A stretch of DNA of 64,000 bases from Enterocloster aldenensis (GTDB lineage Bacteria; Bacillota; Clostridia; Lachnospirales; Lachnospiraceae): contig NZ_QVEX01000005.1 in NCBI RefSeq assembly GCF_003434055.1, positions 1 to 64,000 on the forward strand. The letters run 5' to 3'. Position numbers and translations under genes: made by a program. This document shows, one piece after another, positions 36,059 through 44,823 of the stretch. How positions within the stretch are numbered: position 1 is the stretch's first letter; each line of letters starts with the position of its first letter. The notes beneath the pieces are model-generated. The model saw only the letters and a program-made list of their open reading frames with translations. It ran no database searches and had not been told where the DNA came from.

Positions 36059-36511
36059 TTATTTGAACAGTTCCTCGCTGTCCAGCATCAGGGTAAACGG
36101 CCCGTCATTTAAAAGCTCCACCTTCATGTCCGCGCCAAACCGGCCCTTTTCCACCACATCCACATATTGGCTGCACCGTTCCATGAACCGCTTGTACAGG
36201 GACTCCGCCATCTGGGGCGCGCCTGCCTTGACAAAGCTTGGGCGGTTGCCCTTGCGGCAGTCCGCGTACAGGGTAAACTGGCTGATAATCAGAAGCTCCC
36301 CTTCCACATCGGCCAACGATAGGTTAGTTTTTCCATTTTCATCCTCAAATATCCTTAAACGGCAGATTTTGTCCGCCATCTTTTCAGCCACCTGCACCGT
36401 ATCCCCGTCAGCCACCCCCAGAAGTATCATGAACCCCTTTCCAATCCTTCCCAGGAGTTCGCCGTCCACTGTCACGCTGGCCTGGGTTACCCGCTGAACC
36501 ACTGCTCTCAT
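36059..36511 (-). CDS. dtd: D-aminoacyl-tRNA deacylase
   Basis: A 150-residue DTD protein, nearly the standard length. The patterns [39 protein letters not shown] (active site SQFTLYA) and the end [18 protein letters not shown] (GP cis-dipeptide) are all present. It hydrolyses D-amino acids mischarged onto tRNA and acts in the cytoplasm. The ATG at 36511 has AGGAG 9 bases upstream, better placed than the ATG six bases earlier. Dtd is often next to the small alarmone synthetase in Firmicutes; here GDPD lies between them. Confidence 0.95.
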   Translation of the reverse strand: MRAVVQRVTQASVTVDGELLGRIGKGFMILLGVADGDTVQVAEKMADKICRLRIFEDENGKTNLSLADVEGELLIISQFTLYADCRKGNRPSFVKAGAPQMAESLYKRFMERCSQYVDVVEKGRFGADMKVELLNDGPFTLMLDSEELFK

Positions 36512-36527
36512 ATGCATTGTCTCCTTT

Positions 36528-38345
36528 TCATCGTATCATCATTTTCAGGTATTCCATCAGGGTTTCCGTGGCCTCTTCCCTGTAAAGTATCTCCCTGGCC
36601 CGGGCCGGATAATCAGTAATGATATTATCCACTCCCAATAGCTTCATCTGATTCATCTCGGTCTTGCTGTTCACGGTCCACACATGGATTGCCTTGCCAT
36701 CCTCATGGACCGCCTCCACCAGGCGCCGGCCTGCAAAGCTGGAACGTATGCTGATAAAGTCAAAATCCCCGCTCTCATAATAGTTCCCATAGGCCGCGGC
36801 CAGTATGTATCCGGTCCTCAGATCCGGGTTCATATCCTTAACCCGTTCCAGGTACTTAAGCTTTACAGAAGTAATGACACACTGGTCCTCCATATCATAC
36901 TCCTTAACAAGGGCAGCCACCTGCTCCGGCAAGCTGGTGTCATTGCCAATATTCTTAAGCTCAATATTAAGCTTCATCCGGCCCTTGCATGCCTCCAATA
37001 CCTCCCTCAGCGCGGGAATCCGCTCCCCTTTGAACTCCGGTGAAAAATGGCTTCCCACATCCAGCTGCTCCAGCTGGGAATAGGTCATGCTGCCCAGGGT
37101 CCGGTCCACCCCTGCCACCCGCTTCAGGTTCAGGTCATGGCACAAGACCACGATGCCGTCCGCCGTTGTCTGCACATCTATCTCACTGTAATCCGCCATC
37201 TCCTCCATGGCCGCCTCCAGGGCTGCCATGGTATTCTCCGGCGCCATCTTAGAGCTTCCCCTGTGCGCCGTTATCTCAGTCTGGCCAAGGACCGACCAGT
37301 CCGGGGATACGCCGTTGTACACCATATCGAAAATCATGAACAGGCTGGCGCCGGCCAGTGCGCCTGTAATGGTAAGCATCCATTTCCGTTTGATGTGCAT
37401 CCCGCCCAGGTGCATATCCTCCGAAATCCCAAAATCCCAGGGATGGCCATGGACATGCCCTCTTTCAAACTGGTAATAGACAACGGTAAGCGCGCCAAAA
37501 TCCACCACCGATACCAGAATGGTGCCGATAAACAGCACCGCCAGTTCAAGCCTTGCGCACACAGCCGCCAGCACGGCCATGGCGGCATAGCTGTCCACAA
37601 ACAGCGTTACCACCACCGCGGATACCACCACGATCACAGAATGAAGCAGGACCAGGAACAGGATAAGCCCCAGGTTCAGCGCCAGGAGAAGGCCCACGGC
37701 CCTGGGCCATTTCCTTCCAAGGATCTCCATACTGCGCCTGAAGCCGTCCCGGAAGTCCTTCTGCTCTATCATGCAGGTAAAAAACACCAGCATGGTAGGA
37801 ATGCCGATAAGGATCAGTAACACCACTGCCAGCACCAGGCCCAGTCTGGTAACAGGGCCGCGGACAATCTCCGCCATGACAAAATTAACGGGTTTTATCC
37901 TGGTAAGCAGGCGGAGCAGCAAAAAACTGTTCATCATCAGGAAATCAGCAAAAGCCAGGGGAAGCAGCTTCCAGTTCCTTTTCTTCCACTCATCAAAGAC
38001 CTTATCCACGGCGCCCTTTAAGATGGACAGGGAGTCAATCCGTCTGGAATAGGCCGATGCCTGGTAAGCCGTTATAAGGCCCGCGATTTCAACCACCATA
38101 AGGACCATGCCCACGGCAATGATAGCGGCCACGCAGACAATGGTCAGCGGACGCCAAAGAAAGGCCCCCATATTACTCATGGAAAGGTAACTGTACCCTG
38201 CCATGCGCAACGAGAACCTAAGCAGCTGGTTTGCCAGCCTGATATAGAATGTACCTGCAACCAGCCGGAACAGTACTTCAAATACTGCCAGCTGGCGCAG
38301 GTTCAGTTTAATCACCTGATCTGTTTCCCTGATCAATCTGTTCAC
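36528..38345 (-). CDS. Membrane-anchored glycerophosphodiester phosphodiesterase
   Basis: A 605-residue protein. Residues 1 to about 350 form a multi-helix membrane domain typical of Gram-positive GDPD proteins. The C-terminal GDPD catalytic domain begins at [19 protein letters not shown] (His, Arg, Glu), continues with [18 protein letters not shown] (metal-binding Glu/Asp and catalytic His), and ends near [13 protein letters not shown] and IITDYP. It should split glycerophosphodiesters or lipoteichoic acid-type glycerophosphate outside the membrane. It overlaps the alarmone synthetase gene by 4 bp. Confidence 0.9.
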   Translation of the reverse strand: MNRLIRETDQVIKLNLRQLAVFEVLFRLVAGTFYIRLANQLLRFSLRMAGYSYLSMSNMGAFLWRPLTIVCVAAIIAVGMVLMVVEIAGLITAYQASAYSRRIDSLSILKGAVDKVFDEWKKRNWKLLPLAFADFLMMNSFLLLRLLTRIKPVNFVMAEIVRGPVTRLGLVLAVVLLILIGIPTMLVFFTCMIEQKDFRDGFRRSMEILGRKWPRAVGLLLALNLGLILFLVLLHSVIVVVSAVVVTLFVDSYAAMAVLAAVCARLELAVLFIGTILVSVVDFGALTVVYYQFERGHVHGHPWDFGISEDMHLGGMHIKRKWMLTITGALAGASLFMIFDMVYNGVSPDWSVLGQTEITAHRGSSKMAPENTMAALEAAMEEMADYSEIDVQTTADGIVVLCHDLNLKRVAGVDRTLGSMTYSQLEQLDVGSHFSPEFKGERIPALREVLEACKGRMKLNIELKNIGNDTSLPEQVAALVKEYDMEDQCVITSVKLKYLERVKDMNPDLRTGYILAAAYGNYYESGDFDFISIRSSFAGRRLVEAVHEDGKAIHVWTVNSKTEMNQMKLLGVDNIITDYPARAREILYREEATETLMEYLKMMIR

Positions 38346-39022
38346 TTATATTCTTCTTCCGTCTGTCCCTGCAGTTCATCCTGGCGCTGTTCTTTTGCAA
38401 ATGCCGTGATGGCCTCATTGAGTGAGAACATCTTGGCATCCAGCATATCTACCATATCCGCACAGGCCTTCAGTTCTTTTAACAGGTTCTCAGGCGCATT
38501 GCCCTCGAACTTGTAAGCAATCTTGTGTTCCAGGCTGGCCCAGAAGTCCATGGCAACCGAACGTATCTGGATCTCCACCTTGGTTTCCACCGGACCGTCC
38601 GTCAGGTACACAGGGACCGTCACAACCATGTGATAGCTCTTATATCCGTTGGGCTTGGGATTCTTGATGTAATCCTTCACATGAAGGACCGTCACATCCC
38701 CCTGGGAAGCTATCATATCCGCAATCTGGTAAATATCCGATGTAAAGGAACAGATGATCCGTATGCCGGCAATGTCGCTGAGCCGTTCCATCATATTCTC
38801 GATGGATACCTCATACCCATCCTTTTTCAGTTTCTTTACAATGCTCTCAGCCGTCTTAAGCCGGGATTTGATATGTTCAATCGGGTTATAGTCATAACGG
38901 CTTACAAATTCGTTATTCAGTATCTCGATTTTAGTATTAACCTTTTTCAGTGCTGAATCATATAAAAACATGACTGAACGCCATTGGTCAACCTGGTCAT
39001 CCGTTTTGGGGATATTGGACAT
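38342..39022 (-). CDS. Small alarmone synthetase (RelA/SpoT-type, synthetase only)
   Basis: A 226-residue GTP pyrophosphokinase of the RelQ/YjbM class. It holds only a synthetase domain: IEHIKSRLKTAESIVKKL, DIAGIRIICSF, then IQIRSVAMDFWASLEHKIAYK with the conserved Glu/His. No HD hydrolase, TGS or ACT domain is present. It makes (p)ppGpp or pGpp in the cytoplasm. AGGAGG precedes the ATG. It lies between the S1-domain gene and the GDPD gene. Confidence 0.92.
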   Translation of the reverse strand: MSNIPKTDDQVDQWRSVMFLYDSALKKVNTKIEILNNEFVSRYDYNPIEHIKSRLKTAESIVKKLKKDGYEVSIENMMERLSDIAGIRIICSFTSDIYQIADMIASQGDVTVLHVKDYIKNPKPNGYKSYHMVVTVPVYLTDGPVETKVEIQIRSVAMDFWASLEHKIAYKFEGNAPENLLKELKACADMVDMLDAKMFSLNEAITAFAKEQRQDELQGQTEEEYK

Positions 39023-39053
39023 TCCTATCCCTCCTTATCTAGTTAATACCGGA

Positions 39054-39830
39054 TCAGAGCTTCAGCCCCTTTAACAGGTCGCCCAGCCCGGTGGACACGG
39101 ATCCGGTCTCCTTGTAGTCAAATGTCTCATGGGCTTCCTGGTCAGCGGTCTGCTCAGCCAGCACCTTCATGCTCAGGCTCAGCTTGCCGTTATCCGTGTT
39201 AAGGATCTTAACCTTAACGGTCTGTCCTTCCGTAAGCACTGCACCCGGATGCTTAATCCTCTGTGTGCTGATCTGGGAAATGTGCAGCAGTCCGTCCACG
39301 CCCTCATCCAGCTTGATGAACGCGCCGTAAGGCTTGATGCTGTCCACGGTTCCTTCCACAACATCGCCGGCCTTGAACTGTTCCATGCGCGCCTGCTTCT
39401 CAGCTTCCTTCCTGCCTCGTTCCACCTCGCGTCCGGAGAGCACCAGCCTCTTCTTCTCAGGGTCAACGGTGATGATCACACACTCCACATACCTGCCCTG
39501 CCAGTCTTCCAGTTTCTCCACATACTCTGTAGACAGCTGGGAGGCCGGGATGAATGCGCGTACTTCCTCCAGGGATGTGACCACGCCGCCCTTGACAGCC
39601 TCATTGATCTTCACCTTTACAACGGTCTTATCTTCCATCATCTGAGCAAACTGGGCCCACTTGGCGCCCTGGCCGCTTTCTTCTTCAGACAGTTCAATGT
39701 TCCTCTTGTTCAGCGTCTTGTAGGATGCCTCCAGCTCCGCCGCAAAATCCTCCATGGTCTCCACGGGTTCTTCTGCGGTCACTCCGGCAATTACCTCTGT
39801 TTCTAATTCCTTGTTCATTTCTTCACTCAT
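39054..39830 (-). CDS. S1 RNA-binding domain protein (short S1/YugI-like)
   Basis: A 258-residue protein with two OB-fold S1 domains. The first is partial (about residues 55-135, EVRAFIPASQLS). The second is canonical (about 150-220, GDVVEGTVDSIKPYGAFIKL, then GVDGLLHISQIS). The N-terminus is acidic. It resembles the RpsA-like proteins of clostridia that assist mRNA binding or ribosome hibernation. GAGGAG precedes the ATG. First gene of the seven-gene cluster, with a plausible TATAAT upstream but no convincing -35. Confidence 0.88.
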   Translation of the reverse strand: MSEEMNKELETEVIAGVTAEEPVETMEDFAAELEASYKTLNKRNIELSEEESGQGAKWAQFAQMMEDKTVVKVKINEAVKGGVVTSLEEVRAFIPASQLSTEYVEKLEDWQGRYVECVIITVDPEKKRLVLSGREVERGRKEAEKQARMEQFKAGDVVEGTVDSIKPYGAFIKLDEGVDGLLHISQISTQRIKHPGAVLTEGQTVKVKILNTDNGKLSLSMKVLAEQTADQEAHETFDYKETGSVSTGLGDLLKGLKL

Positions 39831-39961
39831 AATAGTCTCCTCACCTTCCGTATATATAGCAAAATATTTTCCTCTCCATTATAACAACAACCCACCTAAT
39901 ATTTCTATAGTTTTCTTATAAAAATATACCAAAATTTAGTTTTTTATTCTTTTTTTATAAC

Positions 39962-39990
39962 TTTTCACTGATAGGAAAATGTGATATGAT
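39962..39990 (+). promoter_or_regulatory. Sigma-A promoter of the PHP gene
   Basis: TTTTCA (39962-39967), 17-base spacer and TATGAT (39985-39990), 50 bp upstream of the PHP gene. The surrounding 39831-40040 gap is very AT-rich. Confidence 0.5.
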
Positions 39991-40040
39991 TCAGACAGCA
40001 GCAGATATACGCAATTTCAGCAAGAAAGGACCTATGTTCC

Positions 40041-40856
40041 ATGATAGATTTATTGGACCTGCACACCCACACCACGGCCAGTGGGCATGCCTATAACTCA
40101 CTTTACGAGATGGCCGCATCCGCCTCAGGGCGGGGCATACGGATCTTCGGCAGCTCCGACCATGCCCCTGCCATGCCCGGCAGCTCCCATTATTACCATT
40201 TCATTAACTTTAAAGTCCTTCCCCGCACCCTGTACGGCATGAAGCTCCTGATGGGGGTGGAACTGAACATCATGGATTTTGAGGGTAATGTGGATCTGGA
40301 CCAGGATTTTCTGGAGAAGCTGGATTATTCCATTGCCAGCCTCCATCAGCCCTGTATAAAAAGCGGCACTGCTTCCCAGAACACCGATGCATACCTGGGC
40401 GCCATGAAGAATCCGGCCATCCACATCATCGGACATCCGGATGACAGCCGCTTTCCCATTGATTATGACACGCTGACAGCGGCTGCCAGGGAACACCACA
40501 AGCTTTTGGAAGTCAACAACAGCTCCCTGACCCCCTTAAGCTACCGACAGGGCGTACGGGAAAACTATGTGAAAATGCTGGAACTGTGCAGGCATTACCG
40601 CACGCCTGTGATTGTCAACAGCGATGCCCACTGTGAAGCTGATTCCGGAAACCATGCATCTGCCTATGCCCTGCTTGAGGAACTGGACTTCCCGCAGGAA
40701 CTGGTGGTCAATACATCCCTTGAACTTCTGTCCGCCTACATCCCCCGCCTGAATGCCATCCTGGCCCAGCCCGAGGGCGCAAGATGCGGCCAGCTTCCCA
40801 GGGATACGGGGGCACCGCGGCCGCAGCTGCTGCAGGAGGGACCAAGTGATGATTAA
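40041..40856 (+). CDS. PHP-domain phosphatase (YcdX-like)
   Basis: A 271-residue PHP metallo-phosphoesterase. Trinuclear metal ligands are visible in order: LDLHTHTTASGH, SSDHAPAMPG, the Glu in MGVELNIMD, SLHQP, IIGHPDDSRFP and VNSDAHCE. This arrangement is typical of YcdX/Rv-type phosphatases rather than histidinol phosphatase, though both are PHP. The C-terminal 30 residues are Pro/Gln-rich and may be a loose tail. It overlaps the LysR gene by 8 bp, so the two are translationally linked. Confidence 0.85.
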   Translation: MIDLLDLHTHTTASGHAYNSLYEMAASASGRGIRIFGSSDHAPAMPGSSHYYHFINFKVLPRTLYGMKLLMGVELNIMDFEGNVDLDQDFLEKLDYSIASLHQPCIKSGTASQNTDAYLGAMKNPAIHIIGHPDDSRFPIDYDTLTAAAREHHKLLEVNNSSLTPLSYRQGVRENYVKMLELCRHYRTPVIVNSDAHCEADSGNHASAYALLEELDFPQELVVNTSLELLSAYIPRLNAILAQPEGARCGQLPRDTGAPRPQLLQEGPSDD

Positions 40857-41832
40857 CTTCCTGAATCTGGAGTATTTCCTGGTGGCGGCGGAAGAACTGA
40901 ATTTTACCAGGGCAGCCAAAAAACTGTTTATTTCACAGCAATCCCTGAGCAACCACATCTCCAACCTGGAAAAAGAATTTGACGTGGTGCTGTTTAACCG
41001 GACCTCCCCCCTCACCCTGACCTATGCGGGCCATTCCTTAAAAGCCAGGGCCAGGGATCTTTTAAACCTGAGGGACGAGACATATAAGGAAATTGCCGAT
41101 ATCAAGGATTTCTCCACGGGCCAGCTCTCCATCGGCGTGTCCCATACCCGCGGACGTGTGATCCTGCCGGAGATCCTGCCAACCTACCAGGCCCGGTTCC
41201 CGGGCATTGAGCTTAACCTGGTGGAGGGCAATTCAAGCCAGCTGGCCTCAAACCTGCTTCACGGCAGCATTGACCTGATGATAGACCTGCTGCCGTTTAC
41301 AGTGGAAAATGTGGAAACCGTGCCTATCTGCGGCGAGGAAATCCTTATGGTTGTGCCGGATGAGGTAATAGAAAAAGCTTATCCGGGCCAATTGGATGAT
41401 ATCAGGCATTCTCTTTCCTCCTCCACGGATATCCGTCTCCTGGAGCAGTGTCCTTTTGTCCTGTTAAAAAAGGGCAACCGGGTCCGCACCATTGCAGACG
41501 AGATATTTGAGGATGCCCAGATGAGCCCCAGGGTAGTGCTTGAGACAGAGAACATTGAAACCGTCCTCGCCTTATGCCGCAAAGGCATGGGAGTCACATT
41601 CTATCCCAAGATGTTCATGGCCACGGACCAGTCCGCCAGTTCCCCGCGCCAGGCCCTGCTGGAGCACTCCAGGCTGAACCTCTATTCCCTTAACTACTCC
41701 AGGGCCCACGGCGTCCTTGGTATCGGTTACCACAAGGGACGTTATATGTCCAGGGCCACCCGGGAGTTCATACGGATTGCCCGGGAGCATATCGCTTATC
41801 CGGCGGAGGACGGATCGCAGAAGGAGGCCTGA
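40849..41832 (+). CDS. LysR-family transcriptional regulator
   Basis: A 327-residue LysR protein. The N-terminal HTH is NLEYFLVAAEELNFTRAAKK with SQQSLSNHISNLEKEFDVVLFNR. The effector domain begins near residue 90 (GQLSIGVSHTRGRVILPEIL). The start is the ATG at 40849, overlapping the PHP stop, with GGAGGG about 7 bases upstream. Further upstream starts would lie deep in the PHP gene. Target and ligand are not evident; the coupled PHP enzyme is a candidate partner. Confidence 0.9.
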   Translation: MINFLNLEYFLVAAEELNFTRAAKKLFISQQSLSNHISNLEKEFDVVLFNRTSPLTLTYAGHSLKARARDLLNLRDETYKEIADIKDFSTGQLSIGVSHTRGRVILPEILPTYQARFPGIELNLVEGNSSQLASNLLHGSIDLMIDLLPFTVENVETVPICGEEILMVVPDEVIEKAYPGQLDDIRHSLSSSTDIRLLEQCPFVLLKKGNRVRTIADEIFEDAQMSPRVVLETENIETVLALCRKGMGVTFYPKMFMATDQSASSPRQALLEHSRLNLYSLNYSRAHGVLGIGYHKGRYMSRATREFIRIAREHIAYPAEDGSQKEA

Positions 41833-41870
41833 ACCCGCAGGCCAAGGCGTACCATGCATAAAACATATAA

Positions 41871-41920
41871 TCCGTAAAGCGCCTTGACATAATCCATAAA
41901 TCCGCAAAGCGCCTTGACAT
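41871..41920 (+). repeat. Duplicated 20-bp element carrying a -35 box
   Basis: TCCGTAAAGCGCCTTGACAT (41871-41890) recurs at 41901-41920 with one change (C for T). Each copy ends in TTGACA; only the second has a -10 at the right distance. The unit period is 30 bp. Confidence 0.8.
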
Positions 41921-41961
41921 GGGATATGATATCTGCTAGAATATAAATAGTAACTGTTATT
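41914..41961 (+). promoter_or_regulatory. Promoter and Fur/PerR-type operator of the repressor gene
   Basis: TTGACA (41914-41919), 17-base spacer, TAGAAT (41937-41942), then AGTAACTGTTATT (41949-41961) just after the -10. The operator resembles those in front of the three reverse rubrerythrins (AGTAAYRATTACT), indicating autoregulation of the Fur/PerR-family gene. Confidence 0.75.
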
Positions 41962-41989
41962 ATTATCATATTCTATAGAAGGAGATGCT

Positions 41990-42406
41990 ATGAAAACTTT
42001 AAAGTATAGCCGTCAGAGGGAATCCATCAAAGCCAGTCTGATGAACCGACATGACCATCCTACGGCAGACGCCCTATACGCCAGCATCCGTGAAGAATTT
42101 CCCAACATCAGCCTGGGAACAGTCTATCGTAACCTGAACCTGTTGGTTGAAACCGGAGAGATAAGGAAGCTGACCTGCGGGGACGGCGCCGATCATTTTG
42201 ATGGGGACACCCGACAGCATTATCATTTTGTGTGTACTGAATGCAGCCAGGTTTACGACATGGATCTTGGGGCCCTTGAGGAACTGAACCAGGATGCCCA
42301 AAGCTGCGCCCCGGGTATCATTGACAGCCACTATGTGCTGTTCTATGGCCGCTGCAAGAATTGTTTGGGAAAAAAAGTTGATAAAGGTATTGACAAACCG
42401 GCTTAA
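41990..42406 (+). CDS. Fur-family repressor, PerR-like
   Basis: A 138-residue Fur-family protein. Winged helix residues 8-80 (RESIKASLMNRHDHPTADA, ISLGTVYRNLNLL), then the dimerisation domain with HYHFVCTECSQVYD and a C-terminal GRCKNCLGKK; the two CxxC pairs form the structural Zn site usual in PerR. The sensing His/Asp ligands (about DHFDGD, QHYHF) are present. It probably represses the downstream reverse rubrerythrin regulon until peroxide or oxygen oxidises it. AGGAG precedes the ATG. Confidence 0.9.
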   Translation: MKTLKYSRQRESIKASLMNRHDHPTADALYASIREEFPNISLGTVYRNLNLLVETGEIRKLTCGDGADHFDGDTRQHYHFVCTECSQVYDMDLGALEELNQDAQSCAPGIIDSHYVLFYGRCKNCLGKKVDKGIDKPA

Positions 42407-42451
42407 ATGATTTATATTATCAATATCAGTAATGATTACTATTATTGATAA
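42390..42451 (+). promoter_or_regulatory. Promoter and operator of reverse rubrerythrin copy 1
   Basis: TTGACA (42390-42395) lies inside the last codons of the Fur-family gene; after 17 bases comes TATATT (42413-42418). The core AGTAATGATTACT (42428-42440) is flanked by perfect 9-bp arms TTATCAATA (42417-42425) and TATTGATAA (42443-42451), so the operator spans the start site. Confidence 0.85.
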
Positions 42452-42531
42452 CCAGTAAATGATCCGTTCCGGGCACCTGATGTCCGGAACATAAAAATGA
42501 AATCCATAAAAGGAAAAGGAGAATATTGATT

Positions 42532-43077
42532 ATGAAGAAATGGGTATGTACAGTATGCGGTTATGTTTATGAAGGCGAGAATGCACCAGAGAAATGTCCA
42601 CAGTGCGGTGTTCCGGCATCCAAGTTCAAAGAGCAGGAATCCGACAAGATGGCTTGGGCATGTGAGCACGAGGTTGGCGTTGCACAGGGTTCCCCTGAAG
42701 ATATCATGATGGATTTAAGGGCTAACTTCGAGGGCGAGTGCTCTGAGGTAGGTATGTACCTGGCCATGTCAAGGGTTGCCCACAGGGAAGGTTATCCTGA
42801 GATTGGCCTGTACTGGGAGAAGGCTGCGTTTGAGGAAGCTGAGCATGCAGCTAAGTTTGCAGAACTGTTAGGCGAGGTAGTCACAAACTCCACCAAGAAG
42901 AACCTGGAGATGAGGGTTGCTGCTGAGAACGGCGCTACTGCCGGTAAGTTCGACCTGGCTAAGAGGGCCAAGGCCCTGAACCTGGATGCAATCCATGACA
43001 CGGTTCATGAGATGGCTAAGGATGAGGCCCGCCACGGTAAGGCATTTGCAGGTCTGTTAGAGAGATACTTCGGTTAA
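42532..43077 (+). CDS. Reverse rubrerythrin, copy 1
   Basis: A 181-residue reverse rubrerythrin. The N-terminal rubredoxin-like Fe(SCys)4 domain ([12 protein letters not shown], then KCPQCG) precedes a ferritin-like diiron domain with [18 protein letters not shown] and [10 protein letters not shown] (ExxH pairs). This order, opposite to classical rubrerythrin, is that of clostridial rubperoxin, which reduces hydrogen peroxide and oxygen with electrons from NADH via rubredoxin partners. AAAAGGAG lies 10 bases before the ATG. Copy 1 differs from copy 2 at four residues and from copy 3 at four. Confidence 0.95.
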   Translation: MKKWVCTVCGYVYEGENAPEKCPQCGVPASKFKEQESDKMAWACEHEVGVAQGSPEDIMMDLRANFEGECSEVGMYLAMSRVAHREGYPEIGLYWEKAAFEEAEHAAKFAELLGEVVTNSTKKNLEMRVAAENGATAGKFDLAKRAKALNLDAIHDTVHEMAKDEARHGKAFAGLLERYFG

Positions 43078-43102
43078 TCATTAGGATTGTTAGACATTTC
43101 AG

Positions 43103-43148
43103 GGGATGCTGTAAGACCAATGGGGATTGGTTTGCGGCATCCCTTTTT
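43103..43148 (+). terminator. Intrinsic terminator of reverse rubrerythrin copy 1
   Basis: GGGATGC (43103-43109) pairs with GCATCCC (43137-43143), with an inner ACCAAT/ATTGGT stem, followed by TTTTT. Confidence 0.85.
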
Positions 43149-43240
43149 ATGTGCATAAGCAAAGCAGCTTCCTGATTACCACTGAGTCACCACACCCCCA
43201 TACTGTATCCATCGTCATAGAATCTTCAGAAATAATTCCC

Positions 43241-43269
43241 TTGAAACTGCTCCCCTTCTGTGCTAGACT
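43241..43269 (+). promoter_or_regulatory. Sigma-A promoter of the dlt-like operon
   Basis: TTGAAA (43241-43246), 17-base spacer and TAGACT (43264-43269), 36 bp upstream of the TTG start of the adenylation gene. No PerR-type operator is present here, so the operon is not part of the rubrerythrin regulon. Confidence 0.55.
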
Positions 43270-43305
43270 AAGCACAAAAATCCATACGGACCGGAGGTCT
43301 TATCA

Positions 43306-44823
43306 TTGATACAAAATATTCTGTGCTATCTTGAGGCTTCGGAAAAAGCATATCCTGATAAACCGGCCTTTTCCGATGAACATGCAGCCCTGACCTACAA
43401 AGAGCTTCTGTCCCTGTCCAGACGGATTGGAAGCTTTCTTGGCAGGAAAACCGGCCCAAGACGGCCTATTCCCGTCATGACAGAAAAGAACGCTTATACA
43501 TTGGGAGCCTTTATGGGGATTGTCCATGCTGGCTGTTTTTATATTTATCTGGATGCCGGGCAGCCGGCAAAGCGGCTGAACCGCATCCTGGACACCTTAC
43601 AGGCAGATATCATGATTGCCGACAGCCCCAGCCTGAAAGAGGCAGGTCCCATCTCCTTTGCCGGGGAAATCCTTGATATGGGGATGCTTCTGTCCCTTGG
43701 CAGCGATGCACAGGACCCTTTGCTCCTTGCCTCCATACGCGGGCAGGCCATGGATACGGACCCGCTGTACGGAATCTTTACTTCAGGCTCCACCGGCGCC
43801 CCAAAGGGCGTGGTGGTGGGACACCGTTCTGTCATCGACTTTATGGAGCATTTTACAGAAATGTTCCATATTACCTCCAGGGATGTGATCGGCAACCAGG
43901 CGCCATTTGATTTTGATGTTTCCGTGAAGGATATTTATTCAACCCTGAAAACAGGGGCTTCCATGGAAATCATACCAAAACGCCTGTTTTCTATCCCCAC
44001 AGGACTACTGGACTATCTCTGCGACAGGAAGATAACCACAGCCATATGGGCGGTCTCTGCCCTGTGCATCATCACCACGCTGAACGGCTTCACCTACCGC
44101 GTGCCTGAACACCTGGACAAAATCCTGTTCAGCGGAGAGGTCATGCCTGTGAAACATCTGAACGCCTGGCGCAGCCACCTTCCGGGCGCCATGTTCGTAA
44201 ACCTGTACGGCCCCACGGAAATCACCTGTAACTGCACCTACTATGTGGTGGACCGGGACTTTGAGCCGGGAAGCCCTATTCCTATCGGGCTTCCGTTTCC
44301 CAATGAAAAGGTATTCCTCCTGGATGAGGATGACCGCCTTATTACCGCACCGGGCACCTGCGGGGAGCTGTGCGTGTCAGGAACCGCGCTGGCCCTTGGA
44401 TATTACAGGGACAAGGAGAAAACCGGGGCTTCATTTGTCCAGAATCCCCTGAACCAGGATTATCCTGAAACCATTTACCGCACCGGCGACATGGCGTACT
44501 ACGGAGAAGATGGGCTGTTATATTACCATGCCCGCAGGGATTTCCAGATAAAGCACATGGGCCACAGGATTGAACTGGGCGAGATTGAGGCCGCTCTTGA
44601 GACCGTCAGCGGGGTGGGACGGGCTGTCTGCATATTCCTGGAAGAGAAAAACAAGATTGCGGCCTTCTACGAAGGGGACGCGGATAAGAAAATGATTGCT
44701 GCAGGCCTGGAACATCTCCTTCCGCGGTACATGTTTCCCAACCGTTACATGAACCTGCCCGCCCTTCCCCTTACTAAAAACGGCAAGGTTGACCGCCAGG
44801 CATTAAGGAGGCTTTATGGGTAA
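43306..44823 (+). CDS. Amino-acid adenylation enzyme, DltA-like
   Basis: A 505-residue ANL-family ligase close to DltA. P-loop FTSGSTGAPKGVVVGH, the DltA-type NQAPFDFDVSVKDIYSTL, YGPTEITCNC, RTGDMAYYGEDG, and the catalytic Lys in LTKNGKVDRQ. DltA activates D-alanine and loads it on DltC. In classical DltA the pocket has a Cys before GEVLP; here it is Ser276 (LFSGEVMP), so the amino acid may differ. It starts with TTG, supported by GGAGG 8 bases upstream. Next gene overlaps by 8 bp; carrier protein, MBOAT and SGNH-like genes follow. Confidence 0.88.
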   Translation: MIQNILCYLEASEKAYPDKPAFSDEHAALTYKELLSLSRRIGSFLGRKTGPRRPIPVMTEKNAYTLGAFMGIVHAGCFYIYLDAGQPAKRLNRILDTLQADIMIADSPSLKEAGPISFAGEILDMGMLLSLGSDAQDPLLLASIRGQAMDTDPLYGIFTSGSTGAPKGVVVGHRSVIDFMEHFTEMFHITSRDVIGNQAPFDFDVSVKDIYSTLKTGASMEIIPKRLFSIPTGLLDYLCDRKITTAIWAVSALCIITTLNGFTYRVPEHLDKILFSGEVMPVKHLNAWRSHLPGAMFVNLYGPTEITCNCTYYVVDRDFEPGSPIPIGLPFPNEKVFLLDEDDRLITAPGTCGELCVSGTALALGYYRDKEKTGASFVQNPLNQDYPETIYRTGDMAYYGEDGLLYYHARRDFQIKHMGHRIELGEIEAALETVSGVGRAVCIFLEEKNKIAAFYEGDADKKMIAAGLEHLLPRYMFPNRYMNLPALPLTKNGKVDRQALRRLYG

